DNA of 64,000 nt from Aliarcobacter butzleri (GCF_900187115.1 NZ_LT906455.1:310001-374000), one strand, 5' to 3'; positions 29,191-37,575 are shown, counted from the stretch's first letter. The notes: generated from the sequence alone by a model not told the origin. Translations and numbers: made by a program.

Positions 29191-29219
29191 TAGATATTGA
29201 TAAAATATATCAATATCTA
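29191..29219. promoter_or_regulatory. 29-base perfect palindrome between receptor and ABC operon
   Basis: Arms TAGATATTGATA (29191-29202) and TATCAATATCTA (29208-29219) surround AAATA. The centre contains TGATA-N5-TATCA, the Fur-like core also seen at 21702 and 31388. It lies 38 bases after the receptor stop and 37 bases before the ABC start. It may be a Fur-type operator for a second promoter, a hairpin that lowers read-through from the receptor gene, or both. Confidence 0.5.
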
Positions 29220-29256
29220 CTTTAGTTTAAAAGGATTATTTTTTATTTAATAAGTA

Positions 29257-31344
29257 TTAAAATTTGTAAATTGCTCCAATTCCAAATCTTCTTGGATCAT
29301 TAAACCCAACCCATGAAGAACCAGATTTTGACATGTATGAAGTTACATAATCTTCGTCTGTAATATTATTTACATAACTATAAATATCCCAGTTCTTGAT
29401 TCTATAACCGATTTTAGTATTTGCAGTTATTCCTCCATCTGCTCTAATCAATCTATCATTATTTCCTCCATCAAGATAACTTGTATTTCCTCTAGCATTA
29501 AAATCTAATCTACCATAAAGTCCACTATTAGCTAAATATGATATTCCAAAGTTTGCTGTATAAGAAGGAGTATTTTCTATCTTTTCTCCATCATACTTTC
29601 TAGTTCCATTATCATAATCATCATATTTTGCTTGGATTAATCCAACTGCTCCAAAAAGACTTAAATTGTCAGTTAAAAAGTATGTTCCATCTACTTCTAT
29701 ACCTTGAGAGTGAGCTTTTTTAGCATTACTAGTAGCAAATACAGTCCCTCCCATAAGTTGTTTATAAACATGAATATCTTCTATATCCATTCTAAAAATA
29801 CTTGTATTTAAAGCAAAGCTATCTCCTATATATTTTGCTCCAATTTCATAATTTGTAGATTTTTGTGGCTCAAATGTATTGTCTTGACCGTTTGATGTTG
29901 AAGGATAGTAGTTGAAACCTCCTGGCATATAACCTTTTGAAACTGATACATAGGTTGTTAAATTGTCATTGATTTTATATGAAAGTGCAGCTTTTGGCAA
30001 AAAAGTATTCCAAGTTTTTTCATCTTCATATGATACATCAGGTATTGACATACCTGCCCAACTTGATTTTGCAACAACATCTATTTCTTTATTTATTTTT
30101 TGATATCTTCCACCTAAAGTAAGTTCAAAATCTTCTCCTAATGGAATCATTGTTTGACCAAAAATAGCTTGAGTTTTGCTATCAGAATCTGAGTATGCAT
30201 CTCCTACATAAACAGCTCCAAGATAGAGTTGTTCTGCACCATAAGGACCTTGTTTTCTATTTTCTTTATCAAAGTATAAACCTGTTACCCATTTTATATC
30301 TTGATTTTTACTTGATAATTTAAGCTCTTGAGAATAAGTATCAACCTTTGTATAGTTCCATTGTCTTAATCCATCATTAGCATTATCTGCCCTATTATCT
30401 GAATCAAATTCTGCATTTAGATCAAACTTTTTATGAGTTGATGTTGAATCAATTTTTACTTTTTCTAGTTCATAAGATAAATTTAATGCTTGTGATTTTA
30501 CTTTTTGTTTATCCCAAGCAGGCACATCATAATTTGCATTTTCGGCATCTTTTCGTTTTAAGCTATTTATGTCAAGACTTGGATCTGAACTAAATCCATC
30601 CATAAAATAGTTTTTTGTATAGTTATCTGCTAATGTTAATTTTGCTGAAAGTTCATCTGTTGGTTTATATAGTAAAAAACCGCTTGTTTTTCTATCATTT
30701 TTTTCATTTGCATCTTCTTTCATTCCAGGATAATGATTTGTAATCCAACCATCTGAATGATTATATGAACCATTAATCCCAGCAAATAATTTATTATTTA
30801 TTATTGCTCCACTTGTATTTAATTTTGTATTAAAAGTATTATCATTTCCATACTCTGCACCAATGTTTCCATGCCATTCATTTGATGGGGATTTTGTAGT
30901 TATATTTATAACTGCACCAATTGCATCTTTTCCATAAAGTGTTCCTTGTGGTCCTCTTAAAATTTCTATTTGTTCAACATTTGCTAAACTTGGATTAAAA
31001 TCAAATCTATCATAATATGGCACACCATCTATATAAATAACAACAGGGTTATTATTTGTAAACATAGAAGCGTTTAATCCTCTAAATGAAGTAGTTGTTC
31101 CCATTCCCGTATTTGCCATAATATTCATATTAGGAACTTCTTTTATTACATCAGAGATATTTTTAATTCCTTTTTGTTCTATTGTCTCTTCATCAATTAC
31201 AGTTATACTTTGTGGAACATCTTGTATATTTTCTTCCATTTTATTTGCACTTACTGTTATTTCTTCAAGTTTTGTTGTTTCATTTGCAAATAATAAAGAG
31301 CTTACAAATAAAGAAAATAAGATAATATTCTTCTTTTTTAACAT
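29257..31344 (-). CDS. TonB-dependent receptor, FyuA-like (second copy)
   Basis: This 695-residue outer-membrane receptor has a signal peptide (MLKKKNIILFSLFVSSLLFA) and TonB box LEEITVSA. The plug includes PVVIYIDGVPYY and EQIEILRGPQGTLYGK then VINITTKSP; the C-terminal strand is FGIGAIYKF. It shares plug organisation with the receptor at 19648 but is clearly diverged. It heads the ABC-MFS run and diverges from its own AraC regulator at 31458, so the island has two parallel receptor/regulator units that may serve different siderophores. Confidence 0.86.
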   Translation of the reverse strand: MLKKKNIILFSLFVSSLLFANETTKLEEITVSANKMEENIQDVPQSITVIDEETIEQKGIKNISDVIKEVPNMNIMANTGMGTTTSFRGLNASMFTNNNPVVIYIDGVPYYDRFDFNPSLANVEQIEILRGPQGTLYGKDAIGAVINITTKSPSNEWHGNIGAEYGNDNTFNTKLNTSGAIINNKLFAGINGSYNHSDGWITNHYPGMKEDANEKNDRKTSGFLLYKPTDELSAKLTLADNYTKNYFMDGFSSDPSLDINSLKRKDAENANYDVPAWDKQKVKSQALNLSYELEKVKIDSTSTHKKFDLNAEFDSDNRADNANDGLRQWNYTKVDTYSQELKLSSKNQDIKWVTGLYFDKENRKQGPYGAEQLYLGAVYVGDAYSDSDSKTQAIFGQTMIPLGEDFELTLGGRYQKINKEIDVVAKSSWAGMSIPDVSYEDEKTWNTFLPKAALSYKINDNLTTYVSVSKGYMPGGFNYYPSTSNGQDNTFEPQKSTNYEIGAKYIGDSFALNTSIFRMDIEDIHVYKQLMGGTVFATSNAKKAHSQGIEVDGTYFLTDNLSLFGAVGLIQAKYDDYDNGTRKYDGEKIENTPSYTANFGISYLANSGLYGRLDFNARGNTSYLDGGNNDRLIRADGGITANTKIGYRIKNWDIYSYVNNITDEDYVTSYMSKSGSSWVGFNDPRRFGIGAIYKF

Positions 31345-31387
31345 ATTGTTTCCTTTTCATCAAATTTTAAATAAGTTTGAATTATAA

Positions 31388-31402
31388 TGATAGCTATTAT
31401 CA
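31388..31402. promoter_or_regulatory. Fur-like palindrome between second FyuA-like receptor and AraC gene
   Basis: TGATA-GCTAT-TATCA, inside the longer ATAATGATAGCTATTATC, is close to the classical Fur consensus. It lies in the 113-base divergent region, 43 bases upstream of the receptor start codon, and would overlap its promoter. Same core and same relative place as the site at 21702. Confidence 0.55.
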
Positions 31403-31457
31403 GCTTCAAGAGTAAATTTAATATATATGGATTTTTTTTTAATATAAAAGGATAAAA

Positions 31458-32420
31458 ATGTCTCACAATTTTACAATAGATGATATAAGTGAATTTATGA
31501 GTTCTTCCTCAAATAAAGAGTTTAATTTAACTTTTCCAGATAATTTTGGTTATATGAATTGTAAAAAAGAGATAGTAAGTGATGATATATATTTATTTAA
31601 AACTCATGCTCAAGCAAATAAAGATTTTTCGATACAAACAAATTCGAAAGTTGACAGTTTATTTATAAATATAATACTTGATGGAAAAGTTCAATATCAG
31701 TCAAATACTGATGATAAAATAGAAACTTTCAAAAAAAATGATACTTATATAAAGTATATAGATGAAGCTGATTCTATGACAGCATTAGATAAAAACTCTT
31801 TTTCTAAAGGACTTGCAATATCTATAAAGAATGACTTTTTAGAAAAGCAATTATCAACTTATTCGTATTTACTTGATAAGATAAAAACTTCTTCCTCTTT
31901 TATACATAGAGTAGATAATTCTCTTAATATAAAGTTAGCAAATGAACTTTTTAATTCACCTTTTACAAATGAATTACACAATATCTATTTACAAAGTAAA
32001 GTATTAGAAATAATTTATAATCAAATTAAAGAGTTTGAGAAATGTTTTTGTAAGAAAGAGTGTAATTGTGAAAAAATAAAACTTTCAAATGAAGATATAC
32101 AAGCACTTTATAAAGCAAGAGATATTGTACTTTTAACTCACGATTTTCCAGATTTATCAACACTTGCTAGAAAAGTAGCTATTAATGAATTTAAACTAAA
32201 ATTTGGATTTAAAAAACTTTTTAATACAACTGTTGGACAAATGATTCTTGAGCATAAGATGATTCATGCAAAACAGCTTTTAGAAACAAGTGAATTTTCT
32301 ATTTTGGAAATTGCAAACTTTGTTGGATATAAATATCAACAAAGTTTTTCAAATGCTTTTTTTCAATTTTTTGGTCTTCGCCCAAAAGATGTTATGAAAA
32401 GTAGAAATTACTATTATTAA
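31458..32420 (+). CDS. AraC-family transcriptional regulator (second copy)
   Basis: This 320-residue regulator has an N-terminal sensing half and two C-terminal helix-turn-helix units (FPDLSTLARKVAINEFKLKFG and SILEIANFVGYKYQQSFSNAF), ending in RPKDVMKS. A cysteine-rich insert, CFCKKECNCEK (about residues 195-205), sits between the two halves. It is absent from the paralogue at 21759 and could bind a metal. It is divergent from the FyuA-like receptor and probably activates it. AAAAGGA precedes the ATG. Confidence 0.86.
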   Translation: MSHNFTIDDISEFMSSSSNKEFNLTFPDNFGYMNCKKEIVSDDIYLFKTHAQANKDFSIQTNSKVDSLFINIILDGKVQYQSNTDDKIETFKKNDTYIKYIDEADSMTALDKNSFSKGLAISIKNDFLEKQLSTYSYLLDKIKTSSSFIHRVDNSLNIKLANELFNSPFTNELHNIYLQSKVLEIIYNQIKEFEKCFCKKECNCEKIKLSNEDIQALYKARDIVLLTHDFPDLSTLARKVAINEFKLKFGFKKLFNTTVGQMILEHKMIHAKQLLETSEFSILEIANFVGYKYQQSFSNAFFQFFGLRPKDVMKSRNYYY

Positions 32421-32448
32421 AATATCTAGTACATTATACTAGATATTT
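32420..32448. terminator. Bidirectional hairpin between AraC gene and haem-type receptor
   Basis: AAATATCTAGTA (32420-32431) pairs perfectly with TACTAGATATTT (32437-32448) around CATTA. It begins at the last base of the AraC gene and ends at the stop codon of the opposing receptor gene. A convergent terminator is likely, though the stem is AT-rich. Confidence 0.55.
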
Positions 32449-34477
32449 AAAACTCATATTTTACAGAAAATCTATAATCTCTTCCCATTTCATATCTATA
32501 AACATCTGCTTGATTTTTTGTAGATATTGTTGTGGCTTTTGCATATTGTTTATCTGTCAAGTTATTAACTGCAAAAAATAAAGTCCAATCTGAATTTAGT
32601 TTATATTTCATATTTATATCGTGAGTTGTATATCCTGCTCTATTTATTTCATTGTTATTACTATCTAAAACATCAGAACTTGCAACTGCGTTTAAAGTAT
32701 AATCAATAGCTAAATCTTTTGTAATTTCAATACCACTATTCCAAATAAATTTTTTGCTATCATATCCACCAACTCTTCTTATATTTTGATCTTCATTTAT
32801 ATTAGCAACACCATTTGTATCGCTATTTACATTATTTGTATCAATTTGAGTATAAGCCAAACTTGTTGAAAAAATATCGTAGTTATAAGAAAGTTTTAAT
32901 TCAAAACCTTTTGATTCAAAGTCATCTTCACGATTATAAATATCTTGTAAAGTTCTTCCTCCTTCTCCACTTCCGCAAATACCATTTTTACAATTAGTAT
33001 CTTTTGATACTATCAAATCTTTTATGGTTGTTTTAAAAATATTCACATTGAAAGTTATATAATCATCATTTAAAAAAGTATCTCTTTTTTCATATTTATA
33101 TCCTGTTTCATATCTTGTAGATTTTTCTGCTTCTAAATCTTTTGAATAAGTAGAACCTTTTTTAGTATTTAAAGCCCACGTAAAAGGAATAAGACCACTC
33201 ATTCTACTTGCTTTTCCATAGTTTGCGTATATTAAAGAATTAGGAGTTATTGAATAATCAACTCCCATATTTGGAGAAAATGTATCATCACTTGCTTTTC
33301 CTAAACCAGTTTCAAAATCATATTTATCAAATCTTAAACCATAATCTATACCTAAAGAGTTAATTTGTGTTCTATTTTGAACAAATAATGACTTTGTTGA
33401 TGAATCTAAATCTGAATATTGAGTAATATTTTTATCTAAATTATGAGGAATAAGTGGACCTTCACCATTTTCCTTTTGAAGTTGAGCTCCTAGTGATACT
33501 CTATTTGAACTTGAAGAAATATCAAAATCAAAATGATTTTGTACTTTTAATCCAATATTCTGATTTTCATATTTTTGATTTTCATCTTCTCTTTCTAAAG
33601 TTATATTTGTTAAATTTAAATCTGTATCTAAATTTATTAAATTATTAGGATTATAGTTATGTTGTAAAGCATAGTTTGTAGTAGAAGAAACAATCTTTTC
33701 AAGCTCTGATGGCAGTGGTCTATATTCTGTTCCTCTCCATCTTGTATCACCACTGTTTTCATTATGATTTATAGTTAATCTTAAATCGTGATCATTTGCA
33801 TTTAGCATACTTATTTTAAATAAATAATCTCTATCATGATAAGCTGTTGCTATCTCTTCATTATTATTTCCATCTTTATAATTATCGCTATTTACTCCAC
33901 TTACACTTGCATAAGCTCCTACATAATCATTAAAAACTTGATAAGTTGTTGCATTTCCATATTTTTGTTTGGCATTTGTATTGTAGCCTGTTTTAAAAAT
34001 AGAGCCATAATTTTTATTTCCTTTTACAAAATCTTGGGCATCTTTTGTACTCATTTCTATACTTCCACCCAAAGCAGAATTTTTAGTTGCATCAGGTGCT
34101 GTTTTTATATCAACAATTTTTAGTAAATCAGGATTAATTCCTAGTTCATTACTTCTATGTTGAAACATATTTTTACCTTGTTTGGCTCCATCTAAAGAAA
34201 TATTCAAATTTGAACTTTCAATTCCTCTTAAATATATTCTTTGCACATTTATAGCACCTCCACCAATTTCAATTGATGAATTATTTTTAAAAATTTCTTT
34301 AAAAGAGTTTGCTTGTTCTTGTTCAGTTTTTTCTAAATCAATATTCATAGAATTTGTTTTTAACTCTTTTTTTTCTTTTATTTCTATTTCATCAAGAACT
34401 GTTGTTTGTGCGAATGAAATGCATGGAACAAGAAGTGTAAGAGAGAGTTTTTTGATTTTATTATGATTAGATTTCAT
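32447..34477 (-). CDS. TonB-dependent haem/haemoglobin-type receptor
   Basis: This receptor is 676 residues from the ATG at 34477, which has AAGGAA about 6 bases upstream and begins a signal peptide ending at FAQ. A longer reading to 34519 would run through the operator. TonB box VLDEIEI is followed by a plug with RIYLRGIESSNLNISLDGA, NMFQHRSNELGINPDLLK and ALGGSIEMSTKDAQD. These are typical of haem/haemoglobin receptors rather than catechol or hydroxamate receptors. The end is FSVKYEF. No haem ABC importer or haem oxygenase is nearby. Its promoter carries two perfect copies of the GCAACTWAGTTGC palindrome. Confidence 0.8.
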   Translation of the reverse strand: MKSNHNKIKKLSLTLLVPCISFAQTTVLDEIEIKEKKELKTNSMNIDLEKTEQEQANSFKEIFKNNSSIEIGGGAINVQRIYLRGIESSNLNISLDGAKQGKNMFQHRSNELGINPDLLKIVDIKTAPDATKNSALGGSIEMSTKDAQDFVKGNKNYGSIFKTGYNTNAKQKYGNATTYQVFNDYVGAYASVSGVNSDNYKDGNNNEEIATAYHDRDYLFKISMLNANDHDLRLTINHNENSGDTRWRGTEYRPLPSELEKIVSSTTNYALQHNYNPNNLINLDTDLNLTNITLEREDENQKYENQNIGLKVQNHFDFDISSSSNRVSLGAQLQKENGEGPLIPHNLDKNITQYSDLDSSTKSLFVQNRTQINSLGIDYGLRFDKYDFETGLGKASDDTFSPNMGVDYSITPNSLIYANYGKASRMSGLIPFTWALNTKKGSTYSKDLEAEKSTRYETGYKYEKRDTFLNDDYITFNVNIFKTTIKDLIVSKDTNCKNGICGSGEGGRTLQDIYNREDDFESKGFELKLSYNYDIFSTSLAYTQIDTNNVNSDTNGVANINEDQNIRRVGGYDSKKFIWNSGIEITKDLAIDYTLNAVASSDVLDSNNNEINRAGYTTHDINMKYKLNSDWTLFFAVNNLTDKQYAKATTISTKNQADVYRYEMGRDYRFSVKYEF

Positions 34478-34504
34478 TATTTTCCTTTTATAATATAAAT
34501 TAAT

Positions 34505-34548
34505 GCAACTAAGTTGCAATGCAATTATATATTTTGCAACTTAGTTGC
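34505..34548. promoter_or_regulatory. Two perfect palindromic operators upstream of haem-type receptor
   Basis: GCAACTAAGTTGC (34505-34517) and GCAACTTAGTTGC (34536-34548) are perfect 13-base palindromes, each extended by a flanking T/A. Their starts are 31 bases apart. Between them the minus strand has TATAAT, an ideal -10 hexamer for the receptor. The sequence does not resemble Fur. Related pairs precede the genes at 15875 and 17160. Confidence 0.7.
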
Positions 34549-34603
34549 ATCTTAAAGAATTGAGAATGAATATTAAATAAAAATTTAAGTTTTAAAGTTA
34601 TAC

Positions 34604-34621
34604 TATACCCCTTATGGTATA
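34604..34621 (+). promoter_or_regulatory. CsoR/RcnR-type operator upstream of dmeR-dmeF
   Basis: TATACC-CCTTAT-GGTATA is a perfect inverted repeat with 6-base arms and a C-rich centre, the form of operators bound by CsoR/RcnR-family repressors. It lies 24 bases before the repressor start codon, so it would overlap the promoter and allow self-repression of the pair. Confidence 0.65.
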
Positions 34622-34644
34622 TAAAATAAAAAAAAGGAATTGAT

Positions 34645-34944
34645 GTGGCATATTGTTGTGATGTAGAAAGAAAAAAATTACAAAATAGAATAAGCAGAAT
34701 TCATGGACAAATACACTCTTTAAAAAATAAATTTGATGATGAAAAATTTAAATTAGAAGAGGATCCTTATGAAACTATTAGGCAATTAACGGCGATAAAA
34801 GGAGCCGTTACAGGGATGATTACTTCATATGTTGAACATTTTGCAAAAGGGCATATGATAGAAAATATTAAAAATGGAACTCAAGCAGATGCAGAAGCAC
34901 AAATTGATAATTTGCTTGAAATTATAAAAGTATATGGAAAATAA
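34645..34944 (+). CDS. dmeR: CsoR/RcnR-family metal-sensing repressor, DmeR-like
   Basis: This 99-residue all-helical repressor of the DUF156 family has the pattern LQNRISRIHGQIHSLK at the N-terminus and IRQLTAIKGAVTGM in helix 2. By eye the position of the conserved metal-ligand Cys in RcnR/CsoR (before xxxLxQxxA) is Pro41 here. Possible ligands are C4, C5, H65 and H70. The start is GTG at 34645 with AAGGA 6 bases upstream; the overlapping ATG at 34643 runs into a stop. It is followed by a CDF efflux gene 11 bases later, so it probably senses Ni or Co. Confidence 0.82.
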   Translation: MAYCCDVERKKLQNRISRIHGQIHSLKNKFDDEKFKLEEDPYETIRQLTAIKGAVTGMITSYVEHFAKGHMIENIKNGTQADAEAQIDNLLEIIKVYGK

Positions 34945-34955
34945 AAGGATATAAA

Positions 34956-36011
34956 ATGGCAAATTGTGGATTTGGATTAAATGAACATAAACCTTTTTTA
35001 AATAAAGAATCAGAACATCACCACCATCATGATAATAAACATAAATTATCAAATAAGAATTTAGAACAAAATATTGAACAAAAATTTGTATTTAGTGCAA
35101 AACAAGAAAATCATATACATTCTCATGAACATGGTTGTGGACACGATCATGGAGTAGCAGGACATACTCACGATCATAGAGGAACTGATAAAAGAGTTTT
35201 AAAATGGGCTCTTGGAATAACAATGATAACAATGTTTTTGGAGTTTTTTTATGGATTTTTATCAAACTCGTTAGCCTTGATTTCTGATGCAATTCATATG
35301 TTTACTCACTCTTTTGCTTTGATTGTTTCACTATTTGCAATAATAATTGCAAGTAAAACAGCACCAATTTCTAAAACATTTGGTTATTATAGAGCTGAGG
35401 TATTAGCTGCATTTATAAATGGAATTACTATCGTATTATCAATTATTTGGATTATTTATGAAGCTATTGAAAGATTTTTAAATCCACAAATTATTGATAT
35501 AAAAACAGCAATGATAGTTGCAATTATTGGTCTTATTGTAAATATTATTACTGGTGTTATTTTAATGCAAGGCGATAAAGATAATATAAATTTAAAATCA
35601 GCATTTATTCATATGCTAACAGATGCCTTATCTTCAGTTGCAATTATCATAGGTTATATAGTTATCTATTTTACTTCATGGTATTTTATAGATATTATTT
35701 TAGCTGTTATTGTAGCTCTTGTGATTGCAAAATGGGCAATTGATATTTTGAAAAGTTCAACAAATACTTTACTTGAAAGTTCTCCTGTTGATGTAAAAGA
35801 AGTTCAAGAGTATATTGAAAAAAATGAAAAAGTTTTAGAATTACATGATGTTCATATCTGGGAAATTACTCAAGATATGTATAATATGACAGCTCATGTG
35901 AAAATCGATAAAAAATATTTAGATGATTATGAAGAGATTTTACATAAAATAAATCACAATTTAAAAGAAAAATTTAAAATAGTTCACACAACTTTTCAGT
36001 TTGAGTGGTAG
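34956..36011 (+). CDS. dmeF: Cation diffusion facilitator, DmeF-like Co/Ni exporter
   Basis: This 351-residue protein has a histidine-rich cytoplasmic N-terminus (H-runs near residues 22-27 and HSHEHGCGHDHG near 55-66). Six membrane helices and a C-terminal metal-binding domain follow. The helix 2 site reads ISDAIHMFTHS, an HxxxH pattern rather than the DxxxD or HxxxD of zinc carriers, and helix 5 reads HMLTDALSS (HxxxD). The HxxxH form is typical of DmeF, which exports Co and Ni. It is in a two-gene unit with the DmeR-like repressor. Confidence 0.85.
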   Translation: MANCGFGLNEHKPFLNKESEHHHHHDNKHKLSNKNLEQNIEQKFVFSAKQENHIHSHEHGCGHDHGVAGHTHDHRGTDKRVLKWALGITMITMFLEFFYGFLSNSLALISDAIHMFTHSFALIVSLFAIIIASKTAPISKTFGYYRAEVLAAFINGITIVLSIIWIIYEAIERFLNPQIIDIKTAMIVAIIGLIVNIITGVILMQGDKDNINLKSAFIHMLTDALSSVAIIIGYIVIYFTSWYFIDIILAVIVALVIAKWAIDILKSSTNTLLESSPVDVKEVQEYIEKNEKVLELHDVHIWEITQDMYNMTAHVKIDKKYLDDYEEILHKINHNLKEKFKIVHTTFQFEW

Positions 36012-36065
36012 CTTTTTTTTATTAAACTTAGATATAATTGCCCAAAAATTACATAAAGAGCGAAT

Positions 36066-37304
36066 ATGATAGATATAAAATTACTTCAAAAAGATTTTGA
36101 TTATGTAGTAAAAGCTTTACAAAAAAAAGGTGTTGATAACGCACTTTTAAATAATTTAAAAGATTTAGCTTTAAAAACAAAACAAAAAAGACAAGAAATG
36201 GAAGATGTTACAGCTGAACAAAATCTTCTATCAAAAGAGTTTGGAAGATATAAAAAAGAAAATCTTGATATAAGTGAACTTCAAGAAAAAATCAATGCTT
36301 TAAAAACAAAAAAGCAAGAGTTAGAAGATGAAGTTAGAACTTTAGAAGATGATCTTAATTCTATTATTTTAAGTGTTCCAAATATGCCTGATGAAAATGT
36401 TCCTTTTGGAGTTGATGAAAATGAAAATGTGATTTTGGAAGTTATTGGTGAAAAACCAACTTTTAATTTTACACCAAAAGAGCACTGGGATTTATCTTGT
36501 GATTGGTTAGATTTTGAAAGAGGTGTAAAACTAGCAAAATCAAGATTTACAGCAATTAAAGGTGATGGTGCTAGACTTGAGCGAGCTTTGATAAATTATA
36601 TGCTTGATTTTAATAGACAAAGAGGATTTAATGAATGGTATGTTCCATTTATGGCAAACTCAAATACTCTTCAAGGAACTGGGCAACTTCCAAAATTTGC
36701 TGATGATTTATTTAAAATTGAAGGTGAAGATTTATATCTAATTCCAACTGCTGAAGTAAGTTTAACAAATCTTTATAATGATGAAATCATTGATAAAAGT
36801 GAGTTACCTCTTCTTCTTACATCATATACACCTTGTTTTAGAAAAGAAGCAGGAAGTGCAGGACGAGATACAAGAGGACTTATAAGACAACACCAATTTG
36901 ATAAAGTTGAGATGGTTGCTATTACTTCACAAGAACAATCAGATGAAATTTTTGAAAAAATGGTAAATTGTGCAAGTGATTTATTAAGCTCTTTAGGACT
37001 TTGTCATCAAAAAGTGCAACTTTGTAGTGGAGATTTAGGATTTAGTGCTGCTGTTACTATTGACTTAGAAGTTTGGTTACCTGGACAAAATAAATTTAGA
37101 GAAATTTCAAGTATTTCAAATACAAGAGATTTTCAAGCTAGACGGGCGAAAATAAGATATAAAGAAGATAAAAAGAATATTTTAGCTCATACTTTAAATG
37201 GTTCAAGTTTAGCAGTTGGACGAACACTATTAGCTATTATGGAAAACTATCAACAAGCTGATGGAAGTGTAAAAATTCCAGAGGTACTTAAAAAATATTT
37301 ATAA
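36066..37304 (+). CDS. serS: Seryl-tRNA synthetase
   Basis: SerS charges tRNA-Ser. This 412-residue class II enzyme has the N-terminal long coiled-coil arm (about residues 25-110, rich in K and E). The catalytic domain carries motif 2 ([20 protein letters not shown]) and motif 3 ([19 protein letters not shown]). Length is normal. It is a single gene ended by a strong hairpin terminator at 37324. Confidence 0.96.
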   Translation: MIDIKLLQKDFDYVVKALQKKGVDNALLNNLKDLALKTKQKRQEMEDVTAEQNLLSKEFGRYKKENLDISELQEKINALKTKKQELEDEVRTLEDDLNSIILSVPNMPDENVPFGVDENENVILEVIGEKPTFNFTPKEHWDLSCDWLDFERGVKLAKSRFTAIKGDGARLERALINYMLDFNRQRGFNEWYVPFMANSNTLQGTGQLPKFADDLFKIEGEDLYLIPTAEVSLTNLYNDEIIDKSELPLLLTSYTPCFRKEAGSAGRDTRGLIRQHQFDKVEMVAITSQEQSDEIFEKMVNCASDLLSSLGLCHQKVQLCSGDLGFSAAVTIDLEVWLPGQNKFREISSISNTRDFQARRAKIRYKEDKKNILAHTLNGSSLAVGRTLLAIMENYQQADGSVKIPEVLKKYL

Positions 37305-37323
37305 AAATAGATTTTAGGACAAT

Positions 37324-37357
37324 AAAAAAGGGAAGTTTAAAAACTTCCCTTTTTTTT
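37324..37357. terminator. Bidirectional intrinsic terminator after serS
   Basis: GGGAAGTTT (37330-37338) pairs with AAACTTCCC (37341-37349). It is preceded by six A and followed by a run of T to 37358, so it works as a Rho-independent terminator in both directions. On the minus strand it would end any transcript from the RNA at 37429-37505. Confidence 0.85.
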
Positions 37358-37428
37358 TAAGTTTTACTAAAAAAATAATAGAACATTTACGAAAAATAAA
37401 ACTTAAACTTAAATAGAACGACCTTTGA

Positions 37429-37505
37429 AAAGAGTTTCACCCTAAAAAAATCGGTTACAATTTTTTTAACTAAGGAGAGATAAGCGAGGGCAAAACTCTT
37501 TGATC
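37429..37505 (-). ncRNA. Candidate structured small RNA between serS and nrfI
   Basis: This is the largest gene-free gap in the window (37305-37575). On the minus strand AAAGAGUUUUGCCC (from 37501 to 37488) pairs over 14 positions with GGGUGAAACUCUUU (37442 to 37429), including two G-U pairs. On the plus strand those two become A-C mismatches, so the minus strand is the better RNA. Inside is a second hairpin, UAAAAAAAU/AUUUUUUUA, and an unpaired pyrimidine-rich stretch, CUUAUCUCUCCUUAG. A -10-like TATTAT (37512-37517) would start transcription at about 37505. The 3' end may be the terminator at 37324, giving about 180 nt. No known RNA family was recognised. Confidence 0.45.
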
Positions 37506-37575
37506 AATAAAATAATACTCTTTTGAAACTTAAAGAATGCTATTTTATTGCTACGAAATAAAAAGATTTCTATTT

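Noticed and set aside
34182-34466. Plus-strand open frame inside the haem-type receptor gene
   Set aside because: It lies wholly opposite the plug domain and signal peptide of an intact receptor, with composition expected from an antisense frame.
32421-34477. Receptor as a siderophore rather than haem receptor
   Set aside because: The LDGAKQGKNMFQHRS-like and DPxLLK segments fit the haem/haemoglobin group better than siderophore receptors, although the ligand is unproven.
37470-37490. AAGGAGAG on the plus strand as a ribosome site for a small gene
   Set aside because: No start codon with an open frame of useful length follows; the segment is better explained as the loop of the minus-strand hairpin.
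37324-37505. 6S RNA or SRP RNA
   Set aside because: The 5' arm pairs internally rather than with the 3' end, no central-bubble helix is seen, and the SRP apical loop signature is absent.
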